Shown piece after piece: positions 37,981-46,905 of a stretch of DNA of 64,000 bases (its first letter is position 1; each line of letters begins with the position of its first letter). Source of the DNA: Pseudomonas viridiflava (GTDB taxonomy: Bacteria; Pseudomonadota; Gammaproteobacteria; Pseudomonadales; Pseudomonadaceae); assembly GCF_900580675.1 (NCBI RefSeq), contig NZ_UTBG01000001.1, positions 186,001-250,000 of the forward strand, read 5' to 3'. The notes under the pieces were generated by a model. The model made no database searches. It was not told where the DNA came from and was given only the letters and a program-made list of their open reading frames with translations. The translations under genes were made by a program, and so were the position numbers.

Positions 37981-38393
37981 GGGGCTCGCGGCGGCAATGT
38001 AGGGTCATGGGGAGCGGGCGACGCAACGGGCGTCGGCGCTGGCTCACTTGGGACGGCGGGAGCCGGGGCAACGGGTGTGGCTTCAACGACAGGCGCCGGC
38101 GCGATGCTGTTTTGCGCCGCAGGGTCAGCCGGTTTGGCAGGCTCCTGCACCGGCGACAGAATCTTGCGCGCTTCCTGCTCCAACGAGAGGATATGTTCGT
38201 TGTGCAGCTGGCGGCGGATTTCGTCAGCGCCGATTTCCCGTTCAACTTCCTGTTTGATGGCGTTGAAACTGCGTTTCAGGCGCCCGATCCACAGGCCGGC
38301 CGTGCGAGCTGCACCTGGCAGGCGTTCCGGCCCCAGTACCAGCAGGGCCACGAGGCCGACGAGGAGCAGTTCAGAGAAGCTGATACCAAACAT
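37977..38393 (-). CDS. tatB: Sec-independent protein translocase TatB
   Basis: A 138-residue protein with one N-terminal helix, [20 protein letters not shown], followed by the GPERLP hinge and an amphipathic helix (residues 22-75). The C-terminal 60 residues are a Pro/Ala-rich low-complexity tail. It pairs with TatC as the signal-peptide receptor. Confidence 0.95.
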   Translation of the reverse strand: MFGISFSELLLVGLVALLVLGPERLPGAARTAGLWIGRLKRSFNAIKQEVEREIGADEIRRQLHNEHILSLEQEARKILSPVQEPAKPADPAAQNSIAPAPVVEATPVAPAPAVPSEPAPTPVASPAPHDPTLPPRAP

Positions 38394-38403
38394 TATTCAG
38401 TGC

Positions 38404-38682
38404 TCACGAGTCTTTGCGGGTCGGCTCTTCGACTTTCTCAGCCTGCACGTCGAAGGTACGACGCTCGGTGATCGGCTGGGTGGCCTGGGGGTGCACGGGC
38501 TGGGCCGGAGGCACTGGGTTGACCACCGGGTCGGCCGGCTTTTCGTCATCGTTCATGGCTTTGCGAAAGCCCTTGATCGACTCGCCCACGTCGGTGCCGA
38601 GGTTTTTCAGTTTTTTGGTGCCGAACACCAGTACCACCACTACCAGAATGACGATCCAGTGTTTCCAGTCAAAAATGCCCAT
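38404..38682 (-). CDS. tatA: Sec-independent protein translocase TatA
   Basis: A 92-residue pore-forming component. A short transmembrane helix (residues 8-20) is followed by [10 protein letters not shown] and an amphipathic helix with [11 protein letters not shown], then a Pro-rich tail ([15 protein letters not shown]). Ten bases separate it from tatB. It completes tatABC. Confidence 0.95.
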   Translation of the reverse strand: MGIFDWKHWIVILVVVVLVFGTKKLKNLGTDVGESIKGFRKAMNDDEKPADPVVNPVPPAQPVHPQATQPITERRTFDVQAEKVEEPTRKDS

Positions 38683-38707
38683 GCTGCAATTCCTCTGTAA
38701 AAGTTAT

Positions 38708-39040
38708 TCAGGCGGACGGGCGCGAGGCCTTTTCGGCATGCCCGGACAAGCCGAAGCGACGGTCCAGTTCATCCAGTACGGCCTGCGGATGCTGCCCCAG
38801 TTGGGCGAGCATGACCAGGCTGTGGAACCACAAGTCGGCGGTTTCGTAGATCACATCGCTGCAGTCGCCGCTGATTTGTGCGTCCTTGGCGGCAATGATC
38901 GTCTCGATGGATTCTTCGCCGAGTTTTTCCAGGATCTTGTTCAGGCCCTTGTGGTACAGGCTGGCGACATAGGAGCTGTCGGCGTCCGCGCCTTTGCGGT
39001 CTTCCAGCACCTGGGCCACACGGTTCAGGGTATCGCTCAT
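38708..39040 (-). CDS. hisE: Phosphoribosyl-ATP pyrophosphatase HisE
   Basis: A 110-residue MazG-like all-helical enzyme converting phosphoribosyl-ATP to phosphoribosyl-AMP, the second step of histidine synthesis. The metal-binding EExxE motif is in [12 protein letters not shown] with Asp in [12 protein letters not shown] downstream. The ATG at 39040 overlaps the hisI stop, and an upstream extension is rejected. It is separate from hisI, not fused as in enterics. Confidence 0.95.
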   Translation of the reverse strand: MSDTLNRVAQVLEDRKGADADSSYVASLYHKGLNKILEKLGEESIETIIAAKDAQISGDCSDVIYETADLWFHSLVMLAQLGQHPQAVLDELDRRFGLSGHAEKASRPSA

Positions 39041-39435
39041 GTCGAGTGTCCTGCGCAGTAGATAGCGTGCGGGTCTTTGAGCACCGGCTCGACCACCTTC
39101 CATTCGCCGTCTTCAAACACGCGATAGAAGCAGCTGTGGCGGCCGGTGTGGCAGGCGATGTCGCCGATCTGCTCGACCATCAGGATCACCACGTCGGCGT
39201 CGCAGTCGAGGCGCATCTCGTGCAGGGTCTGCACGTGCCCGGACTCTTCGCCCTTGCGCCACAGTTTGCCACGTGAACGTGACCAGTAAATGGCGCGCTG
39301 CTCAGTGGCGGTGAGGCTCAGGGCCTCGCGGTTCATCCAGGCCATCATCAAAATGCGCCCGGTCTTGTAGTCCTGGGCAATGGCCGGCACCAGGCCGTCA
39401 CTGTCCCACTTGATCTCGTCCAGCCAGTTTTTCAT
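39037..39435 (-). CDS. hisI: Phosphoribosyl-AMP cyclohydrolase HisI
   Basis: A 132-residue zinc enzyme opening the adenine ring of phosphoribosyl-AMP, the third step of histidine synthesis. Conserved blocks are [11 protein letters not shown] (about residues 29-39), [18 protein letters not shown] (55-72), DCDAD (near 84) and the Cys-His cluster [12 protein letters not shown] (about 100-111). ATG 39435 sets the family length. It overlaps hisE by four bases. Confidence 0.96.
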   Translation of the reverse strand: MKNWLDEIKWDSDGLVPAIAQDYKTGRILMMAWMNREALSLTATEQRAIYWSRSRGKLWRKGEESGHVQTLHEMRLDCDADVVILMVEQIGDIACHTGRHSCFYRVFEDGEWKVVEPVLKDPHAIYCAGHST

Positions 39436-39476
39436 GTTCGGCTCCGGCAATTTGCGACAGTGTATAACCGGATTGG

Positions 39477-41081
39477 CTATCGACGCACGATCAGATAAAC
39501 ACCTACTGCGACCATGATGCCAGCTGGCCAATGGCCCAGTTGGTTCAGCGGCCCACCGATGGCCAGCATCACACCGCCCACCAGATGCGCGGCGCCCAGC
39601 AGGCGCAGGAACCAGTCGTCCTTGCGTTTTTGCCACGGCGGCGCCGGGTCCTTGGCGTGGGGCTGGGACATGCGCTCCAGCAAGTCGCGGGTCATGTTGG
39701 CCAGGTGCGGCAGCTGTTCCATTTGGCTATGCAGGTTGCCCAGCACGGTTTTCGGGCTCATCCGTTCGCGCATCCAGCGCTCGAGGAACGGTTGCGCGGT
39801 GTTCCACAGGTCGAGGTCCGGGTACAGCTGGCGGCCCAGGCCTTCGATGTTCAGCAGGGTTTTTTGCAGCAGTACCAGCTGCGGCTGCACTTCCATATTG
39901 AAGCGCCGCGCGGTCTGGAACAGGCGCATCAGTACCTGGCCGAATGAAATATCTTTTAACGGTTTTTCGAAGATCGGTTCGCACACGGTACGGATGGCGG
40001 CTTCGAATTCGTTGAGTTTGGTTTCCGCCGGCACCCAGCCCGAATCGATGTGCAACTGCGCCACACGGCGATAGTCACGCTTGAAGAACGCGAACAGGTT
40101 GCGCGCCAGGTAGTCCTGGTCTTCCGGGGTCAGGCTGCCGACGATGCCGCAGTCGATCGCGATGTACTGCGGGCTCCACGGGTTGACGGTGCTGACGAAG
40201 ATATTGCCCGGGTGCATGTCGGCGTGAAAGAAGCTGTCGCGGAACACTTGAGTGAAGAAAATCTCCACGCCGCGCTCGGCGAGCATCTTCATGTCGGTGC
40301 GCTGGTCGGCCAGGGTCGCGAGGTCGGTGACTTGCACGCCGTAGATGCGCTCCATCACCAGCACTTTGGGGCGGCACCAGTCCCAATACACTTGCGGCAC
40401 GTACAGCAGCGGCGAGCCTTCGAAGTTGCGCTTGAGCTGGCTGGCGTTGGCGGCTTCGCGCAGCAGGTCGAGTTCGTCGTAGATGGTTTTTTCGTAGTCG
40501 GCGACCACGTCCACCGGGTGCAGCAGGCGCGCGTCGGCAGAGAAACGCTCGGCGGCGCGGGCGAGGATAAACAGCCACGCCAGGTCCTGGCCGATGATCG
40601 GCTTGAGGCCGGGGCGAATGACCTTCACCACCACTTCTTCGCCGGTCTTGAGCTGCGCCGCATGCACCTGCGCCACCGAGGCCGAAGCCAGCGGCGCGAC
40701 GTCGAAGCGGCTGAACACCTCGCTGATCTTCTTGCCCAGCTGTTCTTCGATCAGCTTCATCGACTGCTGCGAATCGAACGGCGGCACGCGGTCCTGCAAC
40801 AGCATCAGCTCATCGGCGATGTCTTCCGGCAACAGGTCGCGGCGGGTCGAGAGGATCTGCCCGAACTTGATAAAGATCGGCCCCAGGTCCTGCAAGGCCA
40901 GGCGCAGGCGCGCACCGCGGCTCAGCTCGAGCTGTTTACGCGGGAACCAGCGCCACGGCAGCACGTAGCGCACCGCCAGCAGAAACCACGGCAGGGGCAG
41001 GGCGAACAGCAGGTCATCGAGGCGGTAGCGGATTACGACGCGCTGGATACGAAACAAACGGCGGACGGCGAGCAGCTTCAT
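39477..41081 (-). CDS. ubiB: Ubiquinone biosynthesis accessory kinase-like protein UbiB
   Basis: A 534-residue atypical kinase (ADCK/ABC1 family) needed for ubiquinone synthesis. The KxGQ motif (KFGQILSTR, about residue 70) and the Ala-rich loop ASASVAQVH (about 128) are family-specific. HADMHPGN and DCGIVG mark the catalytic and metal loops. Two C-terminal transmembrane helices lie at about 495-530 ([17 protein letters not shown], then [13 protein letters not shown]). Its start overlaps the ubiJ stop by four bases. Confidence 0.95.
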   Translation of the reverse strand: MKLLAVRRLFRIQRVVIRYRLDDLLFALPLPWFLLAVRYVLPWRWFPRKQLELSRGARLRLALQDLGPIFIKFGQILSTRRDLLPEDIADELMLLQDRVPPFDSQQSMKLIEEQLGKKISEVFSRFDVAPLASASVAQVHAAQLKTGEEVVVKVIRPGLKPIIGQDLAWLFILARAAERFSADARLLHPVDVVADYEKTIYDELDLLREAANASQLKRNFEGSPLLYVPQVYWDWCRPKVLVMERIYGVQVTDLATLADQRTDMKMLAERGVEIFFTQVFRDSFFHADMHPGNIFVSTVNPWSPQYIAIDCGIVGSLTPEDQDYLARNLFAFFKRDYRRVAQLHIDSGWVPAETKLNEFEAAIRTVCEPIFEKPLKDISFGQVLMRLFQTARRFNMEVQPQLVLLQKTLLNIEGLGRQLYPDLDLWNTAQPFLERWMRERMSPKTVLGNLHSQMEQLPHLANMTRDLLERMSQPHAKDPAPPWQKRKDDWFLRLLGAAHLVGGVMLAIGGPLNQLGHWPAGIMVAVGVYLIVRR

Positions 41082-41701
41082 GCGTTATCGCTTGGATCAA
41101 GGGAACGGCTCAGGCGCTCGAAGCGTGCCTCGAGGCGTTCCAGGTCGATTTTGGCCTTGTCGAGTTCGCGAAAGCGCGCTTGCGCTTCGCGTTCTCCGAC
41201 CAGGGTGCGCGATTCTTCGCTCAGGTATTCGGCGAGGTTCTGATTGAGGCTGGCGAACCCCTGCTGGTACCAGCGCGAGCGGCTGCGCAGGTGCCCGCTG
41301 ATCAACTGGGTGGCCACGGGGCCGATCCAGCGTGACAGCTCGTATTCCCAATCCAGCTCCAGGTCTTGCAGCACGGCGGCCAGGTCCATCAGCACGGCGC
41401 TGTCGCCTTCCAGTTCCACTTCAGGGCCGTGAAGGATCGCGGTCTTGTTGCGGCTCAGGGCCAGGTGCAACAGGCTCGAAGCCGGCGCGCGCAAGGTGCA
41501 GTCGGCCTCGGCGGCCCACTGGGTGGCGAGCCACAGGCCTTCGTCGCTGGGCAGGATAAACAGCTGCAAGGCCGGGCTGGTGCAGTCGACGGCAATCACC
41601 TTGCCATTCAAGTGCGCGAGCCGCGCCAGGGCGGTGCTGTCCAGGCGCAGCACACGGTTGAGGCCGTGTTCTACGCTGGCGAGAAGGCCTGCGAACAGCA
41701 T
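41078..41701 (-). CDS. ubiJ: Ubiquinone biosynthesis accessory factor UbiJ
   Basis: A 207-residue protein with an N-terminal SCP2 sterol-carrier-like domain (about residues 15-115) and a C-terminal amphipathic helical region ending in a coiled coil ([20 protein letters not shown]). UbiJ helps assemble the soluble complex of ubiquinone-modifying enzymes and binds lipid intermediates. It is placed between ubiE and ubiB, the standard gammaproteobacterial order, and its start shares one base with the ubiE stop codon. Confidence 0.92.
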   Translation of the reverse strand: MLFAGLLASVEHGLNRVLRLDSTALARLAHLNGKVIAVDCTSPALQLFILPSDEGLWLATQWAAEADCTLRAPASSLLHLALSRNKTAILHGPEVELEGDSAVLMDLAAVLQDLELDWEYELSRWIGPVATQLISGHLRSRSRWYQQGFASLNQNLAEYLSEESRTLVGEREAQARFRELDKAKIDLERLEARFERLSRSLDPSDNA

Positions 41702-42471
41702 CAGGGCTTGATGCCGCGGTGCAGGGCGACAATGCCCGAGGTCATGTTGTGGTAGGTCACGCGGTCGAAACCGGCTTCTACCATCATCGACTTCAGGGTT
41801 TCCTGGTCGGGGTGCATGCGGATCGATTCGGCCAGGTAGCGGTAGCTTTCGGCGTCATTGGTGATCAGCTTGCCCATCAACGGCATGAAGGCGAACGAGT
41901 AGGTGTCGTAGACCTTGGACATCAGCGCGTTGGTCGGCTTGGAAAACTCCAGCACCAGCAGGCGGCCACCCGGCTTGAGCACGCGCAGCATCGAGCGGAT
42001 CGCGTCTTCTTTATGGGTGACGTTGCGCAGGCCGAAGGCGATGGTCACGCAGTCGAAATGGTTGTCCGGGAACGGCAGTTTTTCCGCATCCGCCTGGACG
42101 AATTCGATATTGCCGGCCACGCCTTTGTCCAGCAGGCGATCACGCCCGACCTTGAGCATCGAGCCGTTGATGTCCGCGAGCACGACTTGACCGGTAGGGC
42201 CGACGAGCTTGGAGAATTTGGCCGCCAGGTCGCCCGTGCCGCCGGCGATGTCCAGCACGCGGTTGCCGGTGCGTACGCCCGATAACTCGATGGTGAACCG
42301 CTTCCACAGGCGGTGCATGCCGCCCGACAGCACGTCGTTCATCAGGTCGTACTTGGCGGCTACGGAGTGGAACACCTCAGCGACTTTTTCCGCTTTCTGG
42401 CTTTCCGGAACGTTCTTGAAGCCGAAGTGAGTGGTGGGTTCGGCATCGCTGCCTTTGCGCTGATCAGTCAT
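41701..42471 (-). CDS. ubiE: Ubiquinone/menaquinone C-methyltransferase UbiE
   Basis: A 256-residue SAM-dependent methyltransferase acting on the ubiquinone ring. Motif [16 protein letters not shown] is at about residues 74-88 and the family signature [17 protein letters not shown] at about 44-60. A second PROSITE block, [17 protein letters not shown], is at about 160. ATG 42471 gives the normal N-terminus. The frame's upstream extension lies in the divergent promoter region facing the PHA-associated gene. It heads the minus-strand run ending in rsmE. Confidence 0.97.
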   Translation of the reverse strand: MTDQRKGSDAEPTTHFGFKNVPESQKAEKVAEVFHSVAAKYDLMNDVLSGGMHRLWKRFTIELSGVRTGNRVLDIAGGTGDLAAKFSKLVGPTGQVVLADINGSMLKVGRDRLLDKGVAGNIEFVQADAEKLPFPDNHFDCVTIAFGLRNVTHKEDAIRSMLRVLKPGGRLLVLEFSKPTNALMSKVYDTYSFAFMPLMGKLITNDAESYRYLAESIRMHPDQETLKSMMVEAGFDRVTYHNMTSGIVALHRGIKP

Positions 42472-42615
42472 ATCGCTGTCACCAAAAGAGATTGCGGGAC
42501 ATGATAATCCCCACCGCCTGCTTTGTCTTGGCAAGGCTGAAGGTAAGATGGGCGGCCACCGAGACTTTTTGCCGCATGGCAGGTGTTCCAGTCGTTATAA
42601 AGAGGAGTCATTGCA

Positions 42616-42891
42616 ATGGCCCGTATTACCGTTGAGCGTGCACATTCCCTGGGTAAAGAAGGCGCACGTGCCAAGGCCGAGAAGTTGGCACTCAAACTCC
42701 AGGAGCAATATGGCCTGGCGCCGTCGTGGTCCGGCGATACCTTGAACCTCAAGCGTTCTGGGGTTAAGGGCACGGTGGTGGTGGCGGATGATTCGCTGCG
42801 TATAGAGGTGGAACTGGGCCTGTTGATGTCGGCCATGAGTGGCACCATCAAGTCTGAAATCGAGAAAGCCCTGGATAAGGCCCTGGCCTGA
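42616..42891 (+). CDS. Polyhydroxyalkanoic acid system family protein (PHA_gran_rgn)
   Basis: A 91-residue cytosolic protein, MARITVERAHSLG at the start, with an alternating strand/helix pattern and a Lys/Glu C-terminal helix (KSEIEKALDKALA). This matches the small proteins annotated as polyhydroxyalkanoic-acid system family found next to pha loci. GAGGAG lies ahead of the ATG. Its biochemical role is not established. It is co-directional with phaI and phaF but separated by about 105 bases holding an inverted repeat. Confidence 0.8.
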   Translation: MARITVERAHSLGKEGARAKAEKLALKLQEQYGLAPSWSGDTLNLKRSGVKGTVVVADDSLRIEVELGLLMSAMSGTIKSEIEKALDKALA

Positions 42892-42902
42892 TTCAATGTA
42901 CT

Positions 42903-42931
42903 TAGGGTGCCGATTCTAATTTTTCACCCTA
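42903..42931. promoter_or_regulatory. Inverted repeat upstream of phaI
   Basis: TAGGGTG and CACCCTA form a perfect 7-base inverted repeat with a 15-base AT-rich centre, 65 bases before the phaI start. It could be an operator, for instance for PhaD, which is known to act at the phaI promoter, or a weak terminator of the preceding small gene. I find no copy before phaC1. Confidence 0.4.
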
Positions 42932-42995
42932 CTTTGTGCCCACGCCTTCAACTCCTGAGGGCCGTTCCTCCACCCTTTTCTGCGTGAGGTGCACC

Positions 42996-43418
42996 ATGGC
43001 CAAAGTTATCTTGAAGAAAAAAATCGACGTTCAGACCACTGCCCTGAGTGACGTTAAAAGCTATGCCCGCAAGATCTGGCTGGCAGGCCTGGGGGCCTAT
43101 GCCAAGGTCGGCAGCGAAGGTGGCGAGTACTTCAAAGAGCTGGTTAAGACCGGTCAACATGTTGAAAGTAAAGGTAAAAAAGTTGCCATTGAACAACTTG
43201 ATGCCGCCAACAGTCAGATTGACCAAGTAAAGAGTAATGTCTCGTCTGTCAAAGGTCTGGTAGAAGTTCAGCTGGATAAGGTTGAAAAAGCTTTTGATAC
43301 TCGTGTCGCCAGTGCCTTGAATCGAATCGGCATTGCGTCTAAACATGACGTTGAGACACTCTCTGCTAAGCTCGAAGAGCTGACGACATTGCTAGAACGT
43401 GTCGCGCGTAAACACTAA
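42996..43418 (+). CDS. phaI: Phasin PhaI
   Basis: A 140-residue granule-associated protein of the PhaI/PhaF phasin family. KSYARKIWLAGLGAYAKVGSEG (residues 21-42) is the hydrophobic/amphipathic granule-binding segment, followed by a long heptad-rich helix with oligomerisation potential and a short C-terminal coiled coil. It coats medium-chain-length PHA granules. ATG 42996 is selected over the upstream open frame because it gives MAKVILKKK. phaF begins 12 bases downstream. Confidence 0.93.
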   Translation: MAKVILKKKIDVQTTALSDVKSYARKIWLAGLGAYAKVGSEGGEYFKELVKTGQHVESKGKKVAIEQLDAANSQIDQVKSNVSSVKGLVEVQLDKVEKAFDTRVASALNRIGIASKHDVETLSAKLEELTTLLERVARKH

Positions 43419-43430
43419 GGAGACATCCGG

Positions 43431-44405
43431 ATGGCTGTTAAAAAGACTACTCAGAAAGAAGGCAGCTCGTGGGTCGGGGAAGTTGAAAAATATTCCCGTA
43501 AGATCTGGCTTGCTGGTTTAGGCGTGTACTCGAAGGTTAGCAGTGACGGCGGCAAATACTTTGAGACTTTGGTCAAGGACGGTGAAAAGGCCGAGAAGTT
43601 GACCAAGAGCACGGTCGGTAAAAAAGTTGATGCGGCAAAAGCAACTGCCGGTTCCGCCAAGTCGAGCATTTCTGACACGTGGGGCAAGTTGGAAGAGACT
43701 TTCGACAAGCGCCTTAACAGTGCCATCTCGCGACTGGGCGTGCCTAGCAAAGCTGAACTGAAGACGCTGCACAGCAAGGTCGATACCCTGACCAGGCAAA
43801 TCGAAAAACTGACCGGCGCTAAAGTGGCCCCGGCCAAAGCTGCAGCGGCTAAACCTGCAGCCAAGCCAGCGGCTAAAACCGCTGCCGCCAAACCGGCCGC
43901 AAAATCGGCAGCCAAGCCTCTGGTAAAAGCCGCCGCCAAACCGGCTGCTAAAGCTGCTACCAAGGCACCGGCAAAAGCTGCAGCGAAACCTGCAGCCAAG
44001 CCAGCGGCCAAAACCGCTGCTGCCAAACCGGCCGCCAAGCCTGCCGCCAAACCAGTGGCTGCTAAAGCTGCTGCCAAGCCTGCCACCAAAACTGCAGTCA
44101 AGGCGCCAGCAAAACCGGCCGCCAAGCCCGCGGCTAAAACCGCCGCCGCCAAACCGGCCGCTGCGAAGCCTGCAGCCAAGCCAGTGGCTGCCAAACCTGC
44201 CACCAAGCCTGCCGCCAAACCCGCGGCCGCGAAAAAACCGGTAGCAGCAAAAAAACCAGCAGCGTCCAAGCCAGCTGTCGCGGCCAAGCCTGCTGCCGCG
44301 CCTGCGCCAACCGCTTCCTCAGCCAACTCGGTGTCCGCACCGACCCACGCTGCCGCTACCCCGACTGCAACGCCGGTAACCCCGACGCCCTCCAGTCAGT
44401 CCTGA
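43431..44405 (+). CDS. phaF: Phasin/nucleoid-associated protein PhaF
   Basis: A 324-residue two-domain protein. Residues 1-125 are a phasin domain paralogous to PhaI (YSRKIWLAGLGVYSKV), ending in a leucine-zipper-like segment (LHSKVDTLTRQIEKL). Residues 135-290 are a histone-H1-like tail of repeated Ala-Ala-Lys-Pro units, strongly basic. PhaF binds DNA non-specifically and granules at once, helping to distribute granules to daughter cells. An Ala/Thr/Pro/Ser-rich end follows. A bidirectional terminator separates it from phaD. Confidence 0.95.
   Translation: MAVKKTTQKEGSSWVGEVEKYSRKIWLAGLGVYSKVSSDGGKYFETLVKDGEKAEKLTKSTVGKKVDAAKATAGSAKSSISDTWGKLEETFDKRLNSAISRLGVPSKAELKTLHSKVDTLTRQIEKLTGAKVAPAKAAAAKPAAKPAAKTAAAKPAAKSAAKPLVKAAAKPAAKAATKAPAKAAAKPAAKPAAKTAAAKPAAKPAAKPVAAKAAAKPATKTAVKAPAKPAAKPAAKTAAAKPAAAKPAAKPVAAKPATKPAAKPAAAKKPVAAKKPAASKPAVAAKPAAAPAPTASSANSVSAPTHAAATPTATPVTPTPSSQS
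43830..44275 (+). repeat. Imperfect tandem repeats encoding the AAKP tail of phaF
   Basis: Repeated GCC-GCC-AAA/AAG-CC(G/T) units in varied order and synonymous codons run through this segment. Codon variation shows they are not freshly duplicated. Such tracts commonly differ in copy number between strains. Confidence 0.85.
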
Positions 44406-44421
44406 TTGTTTCAGGGCACAG

Positions 44422-44456
44422 AAAAACGCCCGGCCTGCAAAGGTCGGGCGTTTTTT
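44422..44456. terminator. Bidirectional terminator between phaF and phaD
   Basis: AAAAACGCCCGGCCT pairs with AGGTCGGGCGTTTTTT over a GCAA loop. The A run on one side and T run on the other let it serve both the plus-strand phaF and minus-strand phaD transcripts. Confidence 0.92.
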
Positions 44457-44486
44457 ATTGGCACGCTCTGAAGACATCCCACATTT

Positions 44487-45107
44487 TTAATCTATGTTAT
44501 CCAGATATTTCAGTGCGAACGTCTCGGTGGCCTGGCGCGCCGGAGGCAACAGGTGCGGCGCCACCAGCATCATGATTTGGTACACCACCACCCGCACCTC
44601 GCCTTCACGGTCAAGAATGCGTTGGTAGTCCAGGGAGAACAGCAGTGTCAGGGTGATCTGCTCCACCAGTTGCCCCAGTGCCTGGGTGTCGCTGACCAGC
44701 TGCCCCGCCGCCTTCAACCGCGCGAGCAATGAGGCCAGAGTGCGCTTGAGCGCCGTCAACAGGTTGCGAATGCCTTTGGCCAGCTTCGGCAGGCGCCCCG
44801 CCAGGTTCGACAGGTCCTGGAAGAGAAAACGGTAGTGGGCCATGCGCTCGATGATCAGGTGCAGGAACAGCCAGTAATCCTCGGCCTGCAATTGTGCGTC
44901 CGCCGGTGGGTCGAGCAGCGGCGCCAGCTCATTCTGGAAACGCTCGAACAGCCCGAGCACCAGTGGCTCCTTGCCGTGAAAGTGGTAGTAGAGGTTGCCG
45001 GGGCTGATCCCCATTTCATTGGCCACCTCCATGGTCGACACGTTCGGCTCGCCCTTCTGGTTGAACAACTGCAAGGCACATTCAAGGATACGGTCGCGGG
45101 TTTTCAT
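44487..45107 (-). CDS. phaD: TetR-family PHA regulator PhaD
   Basis: A 206-residue TetR-type protein with the DNA-binding domain at residues 1-50 (VSTMEVANEMGISPGNLYYHF). In P. putida PhaD acts unusually as an activator of phaC1 and phaI promoters, probably sensing a fatty-acid degradation intermediate. The C-terminal domain is helical and shows no obvious family-specific residues. It is the last gene of the minus-strand pha unit, 27 bases after phaC2. Confidence 0.93.
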   Translation of the reverse strand: MKTRDRILECALQLFNQKGEPNVSTMEVANEMGISPGNLYYHFHGKEPLVLGLFERFQNELAPLLDPPADAQLQAEDYWLFLHLIIERMAHYRFLFQDLSNLAGRLPKLAKGIRNLLTALKRTLASLLARLKAAGQLVSDTQALGQLVEQITLTLLFSLDYQRILDREGEVRVVVYQIMMLVAPHLLPPARQATETFALKYLDNID

Positions 45108-45134
45108 CCAGTCTTCTTAATGTGATCGTTGAGC

Positions 45135-46817
45135 TCAGCGCACCCGCACGTAAGTGCCCGGCGCCGCTTCCATCGGTGGGTAATTCTGGTTGCCCAGGGC
45201 GGTCAGGGTTTCGCGCTGTACGCCCGAACGTTGCTGGATCCATTCCAGCCACTGCGGCCACCAGCTGCCTTCGACATGGCTGGCGTCGTAATACCAGGCG
45301 CGTGGGTCGCTGCTCAGCTTGAGGTTTTCGACGTAGTTAGCCTTGGGGTTGCCCGGTGGGTTGAGGATGCTCTGCACGTGCCCACTGTTGGACAGCACGA
45401 AGCGCCGCTCGCCGCCCAGCAGCTGCGTGGAGCGGTACACCGCGTCCCACGGCGTGATGTGGTCGTTGATCCCGGCCACGCTGAAGCTGTCCACCGTGAC
45501 CTTCTGCAGGTCGATGGGCGTGCCGCACACTTCCAGGCCGCCGGGATGGCTCAGCGGGTTGTGCTTGAAGAAGTCCAGCAAGTCGCCGTGCAATGCAGCG
45601 GGCAGGCGCGTGTTGTCGTTGTTCCAGTACAGGATGTCGAAGGCGGGCGGTTCCTTGCCCAGCAGGTAATTGTTGATCCAGTAATTCCAGATCAGGTCAT
45701 TGGGGCGCATCCAGGCAAAGACCCTGGCCATGTCGCGGCCGTCGAGCACGCCTTGCTGGTAGGAACGGCGCTTGGCGGCCTCCAGGGCTTGCTCATCGAC
45801 GAACAGGGCGGCAGGGCTGTCGATCTGGCTGTCCAGCAGGCTCACCAGGTAGCTGGCGCTGGAGATCCGCCGCAGCTGGCGCTTGGCCTGCAAGTGGCCC
45901 TGCAGCGCGGCGATGGTCAGGCCGCCGGCACAGGCACCCATCAGGTTGACCTCGCGCGCACCGGTGATCGCCCGGCACACGTTGAGCGCTTCCTCCAGCG
46001 CCGCCACATAGGTGGACAGGCCCCACTCGCGATGGCGCACATCCGGGTTGCGCCAACTGACGATAAAAGTCTGCAGGCCGTTTTTCAGGGCGTACTGCAC
46101 AAAACTGTTGGCCGGGCTGAGGTCGAAAATGTAGTACTTGTTGATTTGCGGCGGCACGATCAGCAGCGGCTTGGCGTACTGTTTTTCGCTCATGGGCTTG
46201 TACTGGATCAGTTCCAGCAGCTCATTGCGAAACACCACCGAGCCCGGGGTCGTGGCCACGGTTTTGCCCACTTCAAAGGCATGTTTGCTGACCTGGCTGG
46301 GCAGGCCGTTGTTGTGCAGCAAATCGTTGAACAGGTTGCTCACGCCACGCACCACGCTGTTGCCGCCGGAGTTGAGCAGCTCCTTGACGGCCAGCGGGTT
46401 GAGCAGGGTGTTGGAGGGCGCAACGGCGTCGTTGATCAGGGCGAAGGCGAAGTGCGCGCGAGCACGGTCGTCGGCGCTCAGTGAGCTGTCATCGATCCAG
46501 TGGCGGGTCTGCTTCTGCCAGCTCAGATAAGCTTGCAGGCTGCGCCGGTACAGCGGGTTGAGGGCCCAGGTCGGGTCGGCAAAGCGGCTGTCCTTCGGGT
46601 TGGTCTCATGCACCGTTTCACCCAGCAGCACGCGGCCCAGTTGCCCGCCCAGGGCGAGGGCGTGGCGGGCGGTATGCACCGGGTTGCGCAAGCCGTGGGC
46701 GGCGACGCTGCGCAAGGTGGAGAGCAGGTCCCGGCCGCGCAGACCGGTGATCGCATTTTGCGCATTGATGAACGCAGCGGGGGTGGGCGCCGGGTTCGTC
46801 ACGGGTCTTTCTCGCAT
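45135..46817 (-). CDS. phaC2: Medium-chain-length PHA synthase 2 (class II)
   Basis: A 560-residue class II polyester synthase polymerising (R)-3-hydroxyacyl-CoA. The lipase-like box with catalytic Cys reads GACAGG (about residue 296), with Asp in the GINDHITPWD block and His in SGHVQSILNPPGNPKA completing the triad. The N-terminal domain (residues 1-200) is the PhaC_N type. The final residues GTYVRVR match class II enzymes. It lies downstream of phaZ. Confidence 0.96.
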   Translation of the reverse strand: MRERPVTNPAPTPAAFINAQNAITGLRGRDLLSTLRSVAAHGLRNPVHTARHALALGGQLGRVLLGETVHETNPKDSRFADPTWALNPLYRRSLQAYLSWQKQTRHWIDDSSLSADDRARAHFAFALINDAVAPSNTLLNPLAVKELLNSGGNSVVRGVSNLFNDLLHNNGLPSQVSKHAFEVGKTVATTPGSVVFRNELLELIQYKPMSEKQYAKPLLIVPPQINKYYIFDLSPANSFVQYALKNGLQTFIVSWRNPDVRHREWGLSTYVAALEEALNVCRAITGAREVNLMGACAGGLTIAALQGHLQAKRQLRRISSASYLVSLLDSQIDSPAALFVDEQALEAAKRRSYQQGVLDGRDMARVFAWMRPNDLIWNYWINNYLLGKEPPAFDILYWNNDNTRLPAALHGDLLDFFKHNPLSHPGGLEVCGTPIDLQKVTVDSFSVAGINDHITPWDAVYRSTQLLGGERRFVLSNSGHVQSILNPPGNPKANYVENLKLSSDPRAWYYDASHVEGSWWPQWLEWIQQRSGVQRETLTALGNQNYPPMEAAPGTYVRVR

Positions 46818-46905
46818 GAGCCACTACTCCTTCATCAAGCGATCAACAGGCACACCAATTCAGAACCATAGTCGGTTCTCGCCAAGTTGCGCGCCGGTGT
46901 GGTCC

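Noticed and set aside
43830-44275. Repeated units that could be mistaken for a CRISPR array
   Set aside because: Units are irregular, in frame and encode the AAKP tail of PhaF; there are no constant repeats with unique spacers.
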